Shown one piece after another: positions 45,754 through 55,073 of a DNA stretch of 64,000 bases (within the stretch, counting starts at the first letter, position 1; every line of letters begins with the position of its first letter). The translations under genes and the position numbers were made by a program. The DNA is taken from the NCBI RefSeq assembly GCF_023520895.1, contig NZ_CP026029.1, positions 992,001 through 1,056,000 of the forward strand, in the 5' to 3' direction. Under the pieces are notes generated by a model. The model saw only the letters and a list, made by a program, of their open reading frames with translations, was not told where the DNA came from and made no database searches. The DNA comes from Paenibacillus sp. PK3_47. Its GTDB lineage: Bacteria; Bacillota; Bacilli; Paenibacillales; Paenibacillaceae.

Positions 45754-46505
45754 ATATTGTATTTGTCGAGCTGGTCCAGGAACCCTTGCGACTTCAGCTT
45801 CAGGGAGAGCTGCATGTCCATAAACGCCCGCATGATTTTTTTGAGCTCATTACGGGTGTCTTCCTTCACATTCACATTACCAAGCCTTGTCAGATCAAGT
45901 GCCGCGAACAGACGCAGCATCTTTAGGGCTCGCGGGGATACCTCCATGGCCGGAGGGTCATTGTGCCTGCAGCTGCGGCACAGCACGCCGCCGAGACGCG
46001 GACTGATCCGCAACTCCTCATCCGGCTTGTCCTGGCCGCAGATAATGCAGGTATCCAGCTCCGGACCGTAGCCGGCAGCCTGCAAGATTTTCATCTCGTA
46101 AAGATTGATTATAATGCCCGGATCCTTATCTTCCTCAAGCGCATTCAGACAGGCCGAAAGCTGACGGAACCAGAAGCTTCCTGTCTCCTCGTCATGCAGG
46201 ACCTTGTCGAGCAGCTCACACGCATAAGAGGCATAGGCTGCTTTGATCAAATCCCCGCGCAGCGGGTGATGCGACTGCGTAATTTCCCCGGCGTTCAGCG
46301 TCCCCAGTCCGCCGTTATTGCGGAAGAATACGAATTCCCCCACTGTGAACGGCTGAATCAAGGCAGCATGGCGGCTTTTCACTTTTTTGGCACCGCGCAC
46401 GAGAACGCCTACTTTACCGGCGTTCTCGGTGCAAAGCGTAATAATCGCGTTCCCCTCGCCGTAGTCCATGCTGCGGATGACAATCCCTTCCACCCTGTAT
46501 AGCAT
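45750..46505 (-). CDS. recO: DNA repair protein RecO
   Basis: Recombination mediator that helps load RecA on SSB-coated DNA. 251 residues from the ATG at 46505. The N-terminal OB fold reads LYRVEGIVIRSMDYGEGNAIITLCTENAGKVGVLVRGAKK; the helical C-terminal domain carries a zinc ribbon CIICG...CRSC (about 152-180). GGGGGAAG precedes the ATG. It lies between yqzL and glyQ, as in many Bacillales. Confidence 0.95.
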   Translation of the reverse strand: MLYRVEGIVIRSMDYGEGNAIITLCTENAGKVGVLVRGAKKVKSRHAALIQPFTVGEFVFFRNNGGLGTLNAGEITQSHHPLRGDLIKAAYASYACELLDKVLHDEETGSFWFRQLSACLNALEEDKDPGIIINLYEMKILQAAGYGPELDTCIICGQDKPDEELRISPRLGGVLCRSCRHNDPPAMEVSPRALKMLRLFAALDLTRLGNVNVKEDTRNELKKIMRAFMDMQLSLKLKSQGFLDQLDKYNI

Positions 46506-46541
46506 GTCTCTTCCCCCAACCACTCGGCAAGCAACCAGTCC

Positions 46542-46685
46542 TTATAAGGCTTCTTCATCCAGAACCTTCTCTTCCTCTGCCAGCAGGAGCCCGTCCGTTT
46601 CGGGCGGTTCAGCTGCTTGTTTGTACAGCAGATAAGCATCGACATCTCCAGTCATTGCAAAATACTTCCACGAAAAATCTCGCAT
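46542..46685 (-). CDS. yqzL: YqzL family small protein
   Basis: A 47-residue open frame on the minus strand from ATG at 46685 to TAA at 46542. It reads MRDFSWKYFAMTGDVDAYLL and then YKQAAEPPETDGLLLAEEEK with an acidic end. The start matches the YqzL family (MLDFSWKYF...TYLL), always found between era and recO in Bacillales. AAGGAAAGGA precedes the ATG. Function unknown. It lies 36 bp before recO. Confidence 0.9.
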   Translation of the reverse strand: MRDFSWKYFAMTGDVDAYLLYKQAAEPPETDGLLLAEEEKVLDEEAL

Positions 46686-46793
46686 TCGTATTCATCCTTT
46701 CCTTGGGAAACCCGATGTCTCTTCAAAGAATAGGATGTGCGATGCGCCGGGGTTTATCCGTGCAATTCCTGCCAAGAAGCTGCAGTCTGGAAT

Positions 46794-47687
46794 TTAAAGG
46801 TCTTTGTGGAAGCCCAAATCGCGTAGTACGCGGTCCTGGTTGCGCCAGTCTTTTTTCACTTTTACCCATAATTCCAGAAAAATCTTCGAACCCAGCAAAT
46901 TCTCAATATCCGTCCGGGCGCGTCTGCCGACTTCCTTAAGCATGGCACCCTGTTTGCCGATAATGATCCCTTTTTGCGAATCGCGTTCGACAAAAATAAC
47001 GGCGGAAATATGCACCACACCGTTAGGCTCGGCCTTCATATCTTCAATAGCCACTGCAATAGAATGCGGAACTTCTTCGCGGGTCATATGGAGAATTTTC
47101 TCGCGGATCAGCTCCGCGCAGACGAACTGCTCCGGATGGTCAGTGATCTGATCATCGGGGTAATACTGCGGGCCTTCCGGCAGATATTTCACGAGCTGAT
47201 CGAGCAGTGTGTTCACATTGCTGCCAAGCTTGGCCGAAATTGGCACAATCTCTGCAAATTCATGCAGCTTGCTGTATTGGGTGATCAGCGGGAGCAGCGC
47301 TTCCGGCTCAATTTTATCAATCTTGTTGAGCACCAGAATAACCGGGGTTTTCACTGCGCCCAGTTGTTCGGCAATATAACGGTCACCGCCGCCCAGACCT
47401 TCGGATGCATCCACCAGGAACAGTACAGCTTCTACTTCATGCAGTGTGCTCATTGCTGTCATGTTCATGTAATCGCCCAGCTTGGACTGTCTTTTATGGA
47501 TACCCGGCGTGTCCAGAAATACGATCTGTGAATTGTTCGCCGTGTACACACCGTGGATTTTATTTCTGGTCGTCTGCGGCTTATCGGACATGATGGCGAT
47601 TTTTTGGCCGATCACCTGGTTCATAAGTGTCGATTTGCCTACATTCGGTCTGCCGATAATGGCGACAAACCCTGATTTGAATTTCAT
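46794..47687 (-). CDS. era: GTPase Era
   Basis: Essential GTPase for 30S assembly, binding the 3' end of 16S rRNA; 297 residues. G1 GRPNVGKST (about 12-20), the switch region [11 protein letters not shown]3 DTPGIH and G4 NKID are intact; the C-terminal KH domain contains [43 protein letters not shown]. It lies upstream of yqzL-recO. It is cut off from cdd by a 1.4-kb repeat-rich gap, unlike the usual short spacing. Confidence 0.97.
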   Translation of the reverse strand: MKFKSGFVAIIGRPNVGKSTLMNQVIGQKIAIMSDKPQTTRNKIHGVYTANNSQIVFLDTPGIHKRQSKLGDYMNMTAMSTLHEVEAVLFLVDASEGLGGGDRYIAEQLGAVKTPVILVLNKIDKIEPEALLPLITQYSKLHEFAEIVPISAKLGSNVNTLLDQLVKYLPEGPQYYPDDQITDHPEQFVCAELIREKILHMTREEVPHSIAVAIEDMKAEPNGVVHISAVIFVERDSQKGIIIGKQGAMLKEVGRRARTDIENLLGSKIFLELWVKVKKDWRNQDRVLRDLGFHKDL

Positions 47688-47747
47688 ATGATCTCTTTCC
47701 TTTCGAATGGAACAAAATTAAACAAGCTTTTTTCGATCCCCCTAAAT

Positions 47748-47765
47748 CCCCCTTAGCCAAGGGGG
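47748..47765. repeat. Short GC-rich palindrome
   Basis: CCCCCTT-AGCC-AAGGGGG: a 7-bp perfect stem with a 4-nt loop, preceded by CCCCCTAAAT, near the 5' end of era. It resembles palindromic intergenic repeats common in bacterial genomes. Confidence 0.5.
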
Positions 47766-47894
47766 ACCCCAAGGGCCCCGGCCCTCTGGACACCCGGAAA
47801 TGGCGAAGCAGCGGCGATAGCGGACGGATGTGACGATTCTGCCTGGAGCGCTTTCGTCCCCTCCGGGGACACGCTTGGACGCCGCTGCGGGGCG

Positions 47895-48327
47895 CTGTTC
47901 CCTGCGGGAATGCGCCGGACACCGGAGCGAGGCGGACTGCGATGGCGGCGCGGACGCTGTTCCCTGCGGGAATGCGCAAGCTACTGCGGCGCGGGCTGTT
48001 CCCTCCGGGAATGCGCAAGCTGCTGCGACACGGCTGTTCCCTGCGGGAATGCGCGAGCTACTGCGGCGCGGGCTGTTCCCTCCGGGAATGCGCAAGCTGC
48101 TGCGGCGCGGCTGTTCCCTGCGGGAATGCGCAAGCTACTGCGGCGCGGGCTGTTCCCTCCGGGAATGCGCAAGCTACTGCGGCGCGGGCTGTTCCCTGCG
48201 GGAACGCGCGAGCTACTGCGGCGCGGGCTGTTCCCTGCGGGAACGCGCGAGCTACTGCGGCGCGGGCTGTTCCCTCCGGGAATGCGCGAGCTACTGCGGC
48301 GCGGGCTGTTCCCTCCGGGAATGCGCA
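47895..48327. repeat. 39-bp tandem repeat array (11 copies)
   Basis: Units start at 47895, 47957, 47996, 48034, 48073, 48111, 48150, 48189, 48228, 48267 and 48306. Each opens CTGTTCCCTGCGGGAATGCG (or CTCCGGG variant) and continues CAAGCTACTGCGGCGCGGG; two copies are 38 bp and the first is diverged. Inside each unit TTCCC/GGGAA and GCGC/GCGC arms form small hairpins. Copies alternate between CTGC and CTCC, suggesting duplication of unit pairs. Purely sequence-based; function unknown. Confidence 0.92.
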
Positions 48328-48443
48328 GGAGCTAATTCATAAAGTTAGTTAAATAATGAGGAGCGGCTCAGCGCATTAGACCGAATACCAGCAAAGACAT
48401 ACATTTAGACCAAGCAAGCAGTGAATTCATAATCATGTACCTA

Positions 48444-48572
48444 TTCTGTTGCATTTTGTGCAGCAGAATTCACTGAAACGGGCCTATTTTTTAGCTTCTG
48501 TTGCATTCTGTGCAGCAGATTCTGTTTTAGGGCCAAAAATGGTCAAATCTATTGCATGAAATGCAATAGATT
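48444..48572. repeat. Three tandem related hairpins
   Basis: Hairpin 1 (48444-48468): ATTCTGTTGCA / TGCAGCAGAAT. Hairpin 2 (48496-48520): TTCTGTTGCA / TGCAGCAGA. Hairpin 3 (48546-48572): AATCTATTGCAT / ATGCAATAGATT with loop GAA, perfect over 12 bp. The centres are 51-52 bp apart. The stems differ but keep pairing. Confidence 0.75.
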
Positions 48573-48689
48573 GAAATAAACAATCACAACTAAACGCATA
48601 GGCAAACGAAGTCTATAGTGTTTTCTCACTCGCTAATAGCTCATATGGCAGGCATTTCTGGTAGAATCTCTTTCGGCGATTTTACCAAT

Positions 48690-48897
48690 GCAGCTAGTTG
48701 GATTTCCTCCACCTAATTCCGCCATTCCGCTTAACTTCCGGCCATTAGTGGGATTAACTCCACCTATTTCGCCAATTAGGCCCCTGTGTAAACAAAAATG
48801 GTCCAAATAACAGGAGATTTTCCAAGTAATCATGTAATAAAGCTGCTTTGGCGAAAATTAGCTGGAGAAATTCCCACTAAGCTAATTTGATCCAGCA
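48690..48897. repeat. 51-bp direct repeats with an inverted copy
   Basis: TTGGATTTCCTCCACCTAAT (48698 on) and TGGGATTAACTCCACCTATT (48749 on) are 51 bp apart, each followed by TTC(C)GCC. A third copy lies inverted at about 48852-48890 (TTCCCACTAAGC / GGCGAAAATTAGCTGGAG), so the region can form a large stem-loop. Confidence 0.6.
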
Positions 48898-49096
48898 AGC
48901 CGAGCTGCAAGTTTCTTAAAGAAGTTACTTAACAGAGAATAAACATGCGTAAAAATGGTACTTTTTCCAAGAACACCAGCACGGACGTTTTTTCAACACA
49001 ATTACGAGTTAAGGAGATACATTCCCTCTACAAAAGAACTAGTTTGTTAAATGCTATAATGCAGGCAACAGACAACGCCTCAAATACTATCGGGAG

Positions 49097-49668
<572 letters not shown>

Positions 49669-49689
49669 ATAACCTGAAAATTAGACAAA

Positions 49690-49717
49690 AGAGGGCGGAG
49701 CACACCGGTCCGCCTCT
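49690..49717 (-). terminator. Terminator after dgkA
   Basis: Minus-strand stem GAGGCGGA / TCCGCCCTC with a loop of about 8 nt, then TTTTG. It separates the phoH-dgkA unit from cdd. Confidence 0.75.
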
Positions 49718-49742
49718 GGGTTAAGCTGAAGTTGTAAACTGA

Positions 49743-50138
49743 TTATGACATAATTCCGGCAATCCAGTCCATCACGGGATGATAAAAAACATAGATTCCG
49801 ACAATCACGGCAAACACCGCCGTAAGCAGCACAGCTCCTGCGGCGGTATCTTTGGCTGTCTTGGCCAGGGGATGAATCTCCGGCGACACCAGATCAACCG
49901 TCGCTTCAATTGCTGTATTCAGCAGTTCAGCAGTCAGTACAAGCGTGATCGCTGCAAGCAGCAGCATCCACCTTGACGGCGGGAGTCTAAAAAAAGCGGC
50001 AGCGGCAAGCACAAGAACAGTCAAGCCGCTGTGGACTTTCATGTTAAGCTCGGATTTGAACGCACTGGCTATACCCTGTGCGGCAAACCGGAAAGAATGC
50101 CAGAATTTCTTGTGCCCCCGCGCCGTATTCTTAACCAT
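49743..50138 (-). CDS. dgkA: Diacylglycerol/undecaprenol kinase
   Basis: Small membrane kinase of 131 residues. Three helices (about 36-52, 56-76, 100-122) hold the family motif ELLNTAIEATVDLVSPEIHPLAKTAKDTAAGAVLL, with the catalytic Glu and Asp. In Gram-positive bacteria the substrate is usually undecaprenol, so it recycles the lipid carrier of cell-wall synthesis. Its start overlaps the ybeY stop by one base. Confidence 0.94.
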   Translation of the reverse strand: MVKNTARGHKKFWHSFRFAAQGIASAFKSELNMKVHSGLTVLVLAAAAFFRLPPSRWMLLLAAITLVLTAELLNTAIEATVDLVSPEIHPLAKTAKDTAAGAVLLTAVFAVIVGIYVFYHPVMDWIAGIMS

Positions 50139-50635
50139 TAGCGTGTCAACCCGACCTGGGCCAGTACATGCTCCTGCTTGGACATCATCTCGGCTTCAGA
50201 CTCGGCATCCTGATGATCGTATCCAAGGAGATGCAGGAAGCCGTGGACGAACAGAAAACCAAGCTCCCGCTCCAGCGAATGCCCGTATTCCTCAGCCTGC
50301 TCCTTCGCACGGGTTACAGAAATAATGATATCTCCCAGCACATTCGGCACATCGCCCAGTTCTTCAGTATCCTCTGCCCCGTATATAATGTCCGGTTCGT
50401 CTTCCCCCGCTTCGTTCATGGCAAAGGACAACACGTCCGTCGGACGGTCAATCCCGCGGTACTCCCGGTTCAGTTCATGAATGCGCTCATTATCGACAAA
50501 AGTCAGATCCACTTCGCCGTTAACAATCCCTTCAGCCTCCCCCGCTTTTTGCAGGATGGCCTCCAGCAGCTCAATCAGGCTGTCATTAATCTCGAATTCT
50601 TCCTGCTCGTTGTTCCATACGATTTCCAGGCTCAT
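50138..50635 (-). CDS. ybeY: Endoribonuclease YbeY
   Basis: Zinc-dependent RNase for 16S rRNA 3' maturation and ribosome quality control; 165 residues. The core LNREYRGIDRPTDVLSFAM and the zinc motif HGFLHLLGYDH near the C-terminus are intact. It overlaps pgpH by 4 bp (ATGA) and dgkA by 1 bp, so the three are translationally coupled. Length is slightly above the family mean owing to an acidic loop (GEDEPDIIYGAEDTEELGD). Confidence 0.95.
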   Translation of the reverse strand: MSLEIVWNNEQEEFEINDSLIELLEAILQKAGEAEGIVNGEVDLTFVDNERIHELNREYRGIDRPTDVLSFAMNEAGEDEPDIIYGAEDTEELGDVPNVLGDIIISVTRAKEQAEEYGHSLERELGFLFVHGFLHLLGYDHQDAESEAEMMSKQEHVLAQVGLTR

Positions 50636-52887
50636 GGGGTTACGGCTCCTTCCTCTTTTTTGGGTTTCTTCACTTCTTCAGGATATTCAATCCGGGAATG
50701 GAAAATCCCCATAACCGTTTCTTTCAATGTACGTGCAATAATATCCAGTTCCTTGATCGTCAGATCACATTCATCGAACTGGTGGTCATCCAGCCGGCTT
50801 TTGATAATCTTCTCGATCATCGTTTCAACCTGGACAACGGTCGGCTTGCGCAGCGAGCGTACGGCAGCTTCCACACTGTCGGCGATTCCGACTACTGCCG
50901 CTTCCTTCGACTGTGCCTTCGGCCCCGGATAACGGAAATCCTCTTCGGTGAAATCCGGCTCCACGCCTTTTTCTTCGGCCAGCTTCAGGGCTTTATGATA
51001 AAAATAATGCAAAAATGTCGTTCCATGATGCTGCTCGGCAATGTCACGGATCGGCTTCGGCAGCTTGTATTCCTTCTGCATCTCTACACCGTCACGGGCA
51101 TGCGCCACAATGATGGATTTGCTCAGCTTCGGTTCAATGGAGTCATGCGGATTCTCCATATTGTTCTGGTTCTCAATGAAATAGAACGGCCGCTTGGTCT
51201 TGCCGACATCGTGATAATACGAGCCCACGCGGCACAGCAGGCCGTCTGCGCCAATCGCCTCCGCCGCCGCTTCCGACAGATTTCCGACCATCACGCTGTG
51301 ATGATACGTACCCGGCGTTTCCGTAAGCAGCTTGCGCAGCAGCGGATGATTCGGATTCGACAGCTCCACCAGCTTGAGCGCCGAGAGAATGCCGAATGTA
51401 GCTTCGAAAAATGGCATCAGTCCGATAACCAGTACGGCGGTCAACAGACCGCTGGCAAAAGCAAACACAATGGCATACAGCGTCTGCGTCTCATTCCAGC
51501 CTTCCCCGCTCAGCAGTGTCAGCATAAATACGGTTAAAGAGCCAAACAGGGAAACCATAATTCCGCCCTTTAGCAGCGTTGAACGCTGTCCGGCACGGTG
51601 GGTGGCAAAGATAGCCACATAAGATACCACGAGCGCAAAAAATCCGAAGTTAAAATCAAATACAGTATCCTGATGCACATTTAAAATAATGCTGGAGAGC
51701 ACACTGAACATAATGGAGCAGAAATAAGCCAGGGACATATCCAGCAGCATCGTAATCAGCATGGCACCGATCGCAACCGGAGCGAGGAACCCGATATAGG
51801 CTCTGACATCCGTCTGCAAAAAGGCGGCCAGCCGCATCGTAATGATGGTAATTAGAAAGACGAGCACCAGCATCAGCAGCTGGGAATTATTATACTTGAA
51901 GCCGGAGGCTCCTCCGGAATAGCGGATAAACGCCAGCAGTCCTGCAGAGAGCAGGACAGAGAGCATGAACAGACCCAGCTGCGGCCAGTAATTGACCTCA
52001 TCGCTCAGCAGGCCGTTCTCATCCAAAAGGGTGTACAGCTCCTGTGTAATATAATCCCCCTCGGCAACCAGCACATCCCCCTGCTCAATGAACACATCAG
52101 GAGTGTTCTCGCGGGCCTGTACCTTCGCTTCCTTGGTGGCTTCCTCGTCATAGAATTTGTTGCTTGTAATCGCGAGCCGCACCAGTTCCTGCACAACCTC
52201 CCGGGCCGTACGCTGGCTGAGCGAACTTACACTGACCTGCTCTGCCACTTTGGCCCGCGCCGTCTGGGCGTCAACAATCTGGTCATTCATCAGCTTGGTG
52301 ACAATATCCCGGGCGACCGGCTTCATTTCTATAATGTCCTGGGAAGTCAGACGGGGAATCTTGATATAAGTTTCTTCCGGAATAACGTAGGCCTGACTCT
52401 TGATCACCGACTGCATTTCGTTCAGCAGCGTATCGGAATAGGTGCCGGAATTACGGCTCGAATTCACAAAATTCAGAATAAAATCATTGGCACGCTGCGG
52501 AATTACATCCTTGTAGATGTCGACCTTGTCACTTTGCGAAATCAGATCATCCTGGTTCAGACGGTCGATCCGGTCCAGCAGCGAGGTGACCAGAGTATCC
52601 GCCCTGAGCGGGATGATAGCGTATCTGTTCTGCACATTCTCCGCCGCTTCCTCCTGGGCCTTCAAGGTAGCCTTAGTGTCCAGAATCTGCTTGGGCGCAG
52701 TAATCTCCTTGGCATTGGTTGTGCCAACCTTGATGTCATAACGTTTGGGCAGCAGATCAGGGGCCAGGCTGAAGTAAAAAATAATTCCCAATAACAGGAA
52801 AAGAGCATAGCGCGTCGCCGCGCTATACTTCCATCCGTTGTTGCTATATACAAATCCGCTTAATTTCGATGGTTGCTTTGAAGCCAT
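50632..52887 (-). CDS. pgpH: Cyclic-di-AMP phosphodiesterase PgpH (7TMR-HD family)
   Basis: 751 residues. A first helix at about 22-40 is followed by a large extracytoplasmic 7TMR-HDED domain (about 45-300), seven membrane helices (about 305-500) and a cytoplasmic HD domain with HHSVMVGNLSEAAAEAIGADGLLCRVGSYYHDVGKTKRP and the downstream HARDGVEM and QHHGT residues that coordinate the metals. Homologues (B. subtilis YqfF, Listeria PgpH) hydrolyse c-di-AMP to pApA. It is preceded by phoH and followed by ybeY, the conserved order. Confidence 0.94.
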   Translation of the reverse strand: MASKQPSKLSGFVYSNNGWKYSAATRYALFLLLGIIFYFSLAPDLLPKRYDIKVGTTNAKEITAPKQILDTKATLKAQEEAAENVQNRYAIIPLRADTLVTSLLDRIDRLNQDDLISQSDKVDIYKDVIPQRANDFILNFVNSSRNSGTYSDTLLNEMQSVIKSQAYVIPEETYIKIPRLTSQDIIEMKPVARDIVTKLMNDQIVDAQTARAKVAEQVSVSSLSQRTAREVVQELVRLAITSNKFYDEEATKEAKVQARENTPDVFIEQGDVLVAEGDYITQELYTLLDENGLLSDEVNYWPQLGLFMLSVLLSAGLLAFIRYSGGASGFKYNNSQLLMLVLVFLITIITMRLAAFLQTDVRAYIGFLAPVAIGAMLITMLLDMSLAYFCSIMFSVLSSIILNVHQDTVFDFNFGFFALVVSYVAIFATHRAGQRSTLLKGGIMVSLFGSLTVFMLTLLSGEGWNETQTLYAIVFAFASGLLTAVLVIGLMPFFEATFGILSALKLVELSNPNHPLLRKLLTETPGTYHHSVMVGNLSEAAAEAIGADGLLCRVGSYYHDVGKTKRPFYFIENQNNMENPHDSIEPKLSKSIIVAHARDGVEMQKEYKLPKPIRDIAEQHHGTTFLHYFYHKALKLAEEKGVEPDFTEEDFRYPGPKAQSKEAAVVGIADSVEAAVRSLRKPTVVQVETMIEKIIKSRLDDHQFDECDLTIKELDIIARTLKETVMGIFHSRIEYPEEVKKPKKEEGAVTP

Positions 52888-52904
52888 GAGGACAGTCCCC
52901 TTTG

Positions 52905-53876
52905 TTATTCGAGGTTCTCGGCAGAGCGGTCATAGGCAACGATAATTTTCTGCACCAGGGAATGCCGTACTACATCCTGTTCTGCAAAATAAACAAAACC
53001 CAATTCCTCAATGCCGGATAAAATCGCCTTGGCCTCTATCAAACCGGATTTTTTGCCGCGAGGCAGGTCGATTTGGGTAACATCACCCGTGATGACCATC
53101 TTCGAGCCAAAACCAAGCCGGGTCAAAAACATTTTCATTTGCTCGGGCGTCGTATTCTGGGCTTCATCCAGGATGATAAAAGAATCATCCAGCGTACGTC
53201 CCCGCATATAAGCCAAAGGCGCAATTTCAATCAAACCGCGTTCCAGTGCCTTGGCCACCTGATCGGGCCCCATAACGTCGTATAAGGCGTCATACAGCGG
53301 CCGCAGATACGGATCGACCTTTTCCTGCAAATCTCCTGGAAGGAAGCCCAGGCTCTCGCCTGCCTCAACCGCCGGGCGCGTCAGCACGATCCGCTTGACC
53401 GAGCCTTCCTTCAGCGCCGTAACAGCGAGCACAACGGCCAGATAGGTTTTGCCGGTTCCTGCCGGCCCGATTCCAAAGACGATATCGCGTTTCTTGATGG
53501 TCGTGACATAATGCTTCTGCCCGATTGTTTTGACACGGATAGGCTTACCGCGGAAAGTGGTCGTGATTTCACCCTTGAATAAATCAAGCAGCTGGTCAGC
53601 ACGGAAATCCTTGGCCAGTTCCACAGCATACTGGATATCCCGTTCAGTAAGGATATAGCCGCTGCGGATCAGGGACAGCAGGACATTGAACAGCTGTTCC
53701 AGCATGTCCACCTCACGCTGTGCCCCCCGGACCGTGATTTCTGCTTCACGCGAGTTAATAACCGCCGGAATCTCACTTTCGATCATTTTCAAAAATCCGT
53801 CCTGCGGGCCGAATAGGGATTGCGCTTCTCCCGCATTTTGCAAAGATATACGAATGCTTGCAGTCTGTTCTGACAA
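52905..53876 (-). CDS. phoH: PhoH family ATPase
   Basis: P-loop ATPase of 323 residues. The N-terminal KH-like part (about 1-110) precedes the PhoH domain with Walker A GIGPAGTGKT (about 135-144), LTRPAVEAGESLGFLPGDLQEKVDPYLRPLYD, Walker B FIILDEAQN and GDVTQIDLP. It is the stand-alone type, unlike the PIN-fused YlaK protein in this window. A role in RNA metabolism/ribosome assembly is proposed from its linkage with ybeY. The start is TTG; it lies 6 bp after yqfD. Confidence 0.94.
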   Translation of the reverse strand: MSEQTASIRISLQNAGEAQSLFGPQDGFLKMIESEIPAVINSREAEITVRGAQREVDMLEQLFNVLLSLIRSGYILTERDIQYAVELAKDFRADQLLDLFKGEITTTFRGKPIRVKTIGQKHYVTTIKKRDIVFGIGPAGTGKTYLAVVLAVTALKEGSVKRIVLTRPAVEAGESLGFLPGDLQEKVDPYLRPLYDALYDVMGPDQVAKALERGLIEIAPLAYMRGRTLDDSFIILDEAQNTTPEQMKMFLTRLGFGSKMVITGDVTQIDLPRGKKSGLIEAKAILSGIEELGFVYFAEQDVVRHSLVQKIIVAYDRSAENLE

Positions 53877-53882
53877 GTAGCC

Positions 53883-55073
53883 TCATTCTCCTCGGTTGTT
53901 TACTATCGGAAGTTCTTCCGCAATTCTTTCTTCCACCTCAAACAGCACTTTCATATAAACTTTACCATTCTCTTTCTTCTCATGCAAAATTTTTTGACTT
54001 TTTATTACGCTGTCTGTGCCGTAACGCGCCAAAATATCATCTTTCGCCCGCGTAATTCCCTCCTGCTTCGCAGCCTCGGGCTCCTTCGTGGCAGTCGTAT
54101 ACTGCAGCTCCAGCTCCTTCTCGGTCATCAGCCCCAGCGGCAGCTGCAGCGAGCGCCAGGTCAGCATATCATGCTCTGTAAGAATCCGGGATTTATCAAA
54201 GCCGGATTCCCCGTATCCCCATAATTGAACCGCCCAGTTGCCTATAACCAGATAATTACGGTCCTTTCTTTCGCCCGTGTAGGAGCTGCTCGTTGTTTTA
54301 AGCGGCACCTCGATATTATATTCATGCCATACGAGACCTTTAACCTCGCCTTTGGCCACTACAAACTCAGTGAATTCTTCGTCGCCCAGGGCGCCGGAGA
54401 TCAGAATATCCCCTTTTTTGACCCGGGTATTGCGGGACACGACAGGCCGGCCCTGCTCCGCATAGATTTCGCTGACCACAGCATCAGTTCTGCTGACCAG
54501 ATGGCGGGGGCTGAGCAGCGGTTTATCCTCCGGCCGGTCTGCTTCCACAACCTGGATTGTGATGCTCGTCCCTGTCCGCTCCAGTCCGACCCAGGATAAG
54601 CCGGGCACTTTGGAGGTGAGCTGTCTCGACAGCTTGTCCGGTTCGTCCAGACGCCAGATCCACTGATACGGGTATACTCCCTGCTGGCGGGCTGCTTCCA
54701 GAATATCCTCGGAAGCAATCAGCTTGTTCCCTTCTACCCTGACACTCCACACCATGGAAGAGAGCAGAAGCAGGCCAACCCCGAACAACAGCAGTCCAGC
54801 CGTAAAAAACTTGCGTTTCCACAGTCTCGCCAGCCGGAAAGGCAGCCCGTGCCTGCCCGTAACATGCATGCGGCAGCCTGTCTTTTTTAACAGCGGCCGG
54901 AGCGCATAAAAATCATCCAGCAGCAGGTTCAGGGAAGCGCCGTCCCCGGCAGGCCTCACATCCCATATGATTATGCCTGCCCCGGTAACAGCATTGATGA
55001 ACCCTTCCACCTGCGGTCCGCTCACTTGCAGCGTAACGAACCCCCGCAGTGATGACAGAGGCGGTTCCTTCAT
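53883..55073 (-). CDS. yqfD: Sporulation protein YqfD
   Basis: 396 residues. The cytoplasmic N-terminus (about 1-88) has the ferredoxin-like fold GFVTLQVSGPQVEGFINAVTGAGIIIWDVR; one membrane helix (about 89-112, FFTAGLLLFGVGLLLLSSMVWSV) follows, and a large extracellular domain shares the IQVVEADRP/LVSRTDAVVSEIYAEQGRPVV pattern of the YqfD family. In B. subtilis it is expressed in the mother cell under sigma E. It overlaps yqfC by 4 bp; both are probably driven from the promoter at 55397-55425. Confidence 0.93.
   Translation of the reverse strand: MKEPPLSSLRGFVTLQVSGPQVEGFINAVTGAGIIIWDVRPAGDGASLNLLLDDFYALRPLLKKTGCRMHVTGRHGLPFRLARLWKRKFFTAGLLLFGVGLLLLSSMVWSVRVEGNKLIASEDILEAARQQGVYPYQWIWRLDEPDKLSRQLTSKVPGLSWVGLERTGTSITIQVVEADRPEDKPLLSPRHLVSRTDAVVSEIYAEQGRPVVSRNTRVKKGDILISGALGDEEFTEFVVAKGEVKGLVWHEYNIEVPLKTTSSSYTGERKDRNYLVIGNWAVQLWGYGESGFDKSRILTEHDMLTWRSLQLPLGLMTEKELELQYTTATKEPEAAKQEGITRAKDDILARYGTDSVIKSQKILHEKKENGKVYMKVLFEVEERIAEELPIVNNRGE

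Larger units (their letters stand above)
47688..49096. other. 1.4-kb non-coding repeat cluster between cdd and era
   Basis: No credible gene is seen. Content in order: a CCCCCTT/AAGGGGG hairpin (47748-47765) with a GC-rich stretch; an 11-copy 39-bp minisatellite (47895-48327); three related hairpins with a 51-52 bp period (48444-48572); direct repeats of 51 bp plus an inverted copy (48690-48897); and an AT-rich end without clear elements. Open frames in the array exist in all three + frames only because 39 is divisible by 3 and the unit lacks stops; they have no ribosome sites. Confidence 0.75.

Noticed and set aside
47895..48327. CRISPR array as explanation for the 39-bp repeats
   Set aside because: Units are head-to-tail without unique spacers and no cas genes are present.
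47830..48352. Long open frames in three + strand frames, and two on the minus strand, giving 13-residue peptide repeats (for example LFPAGMRKLLRRG)
   Set aside because: They result from a 39-bp unit without stops. All frames are open, no ribosome site precedes them, and composition does not favour one frame.
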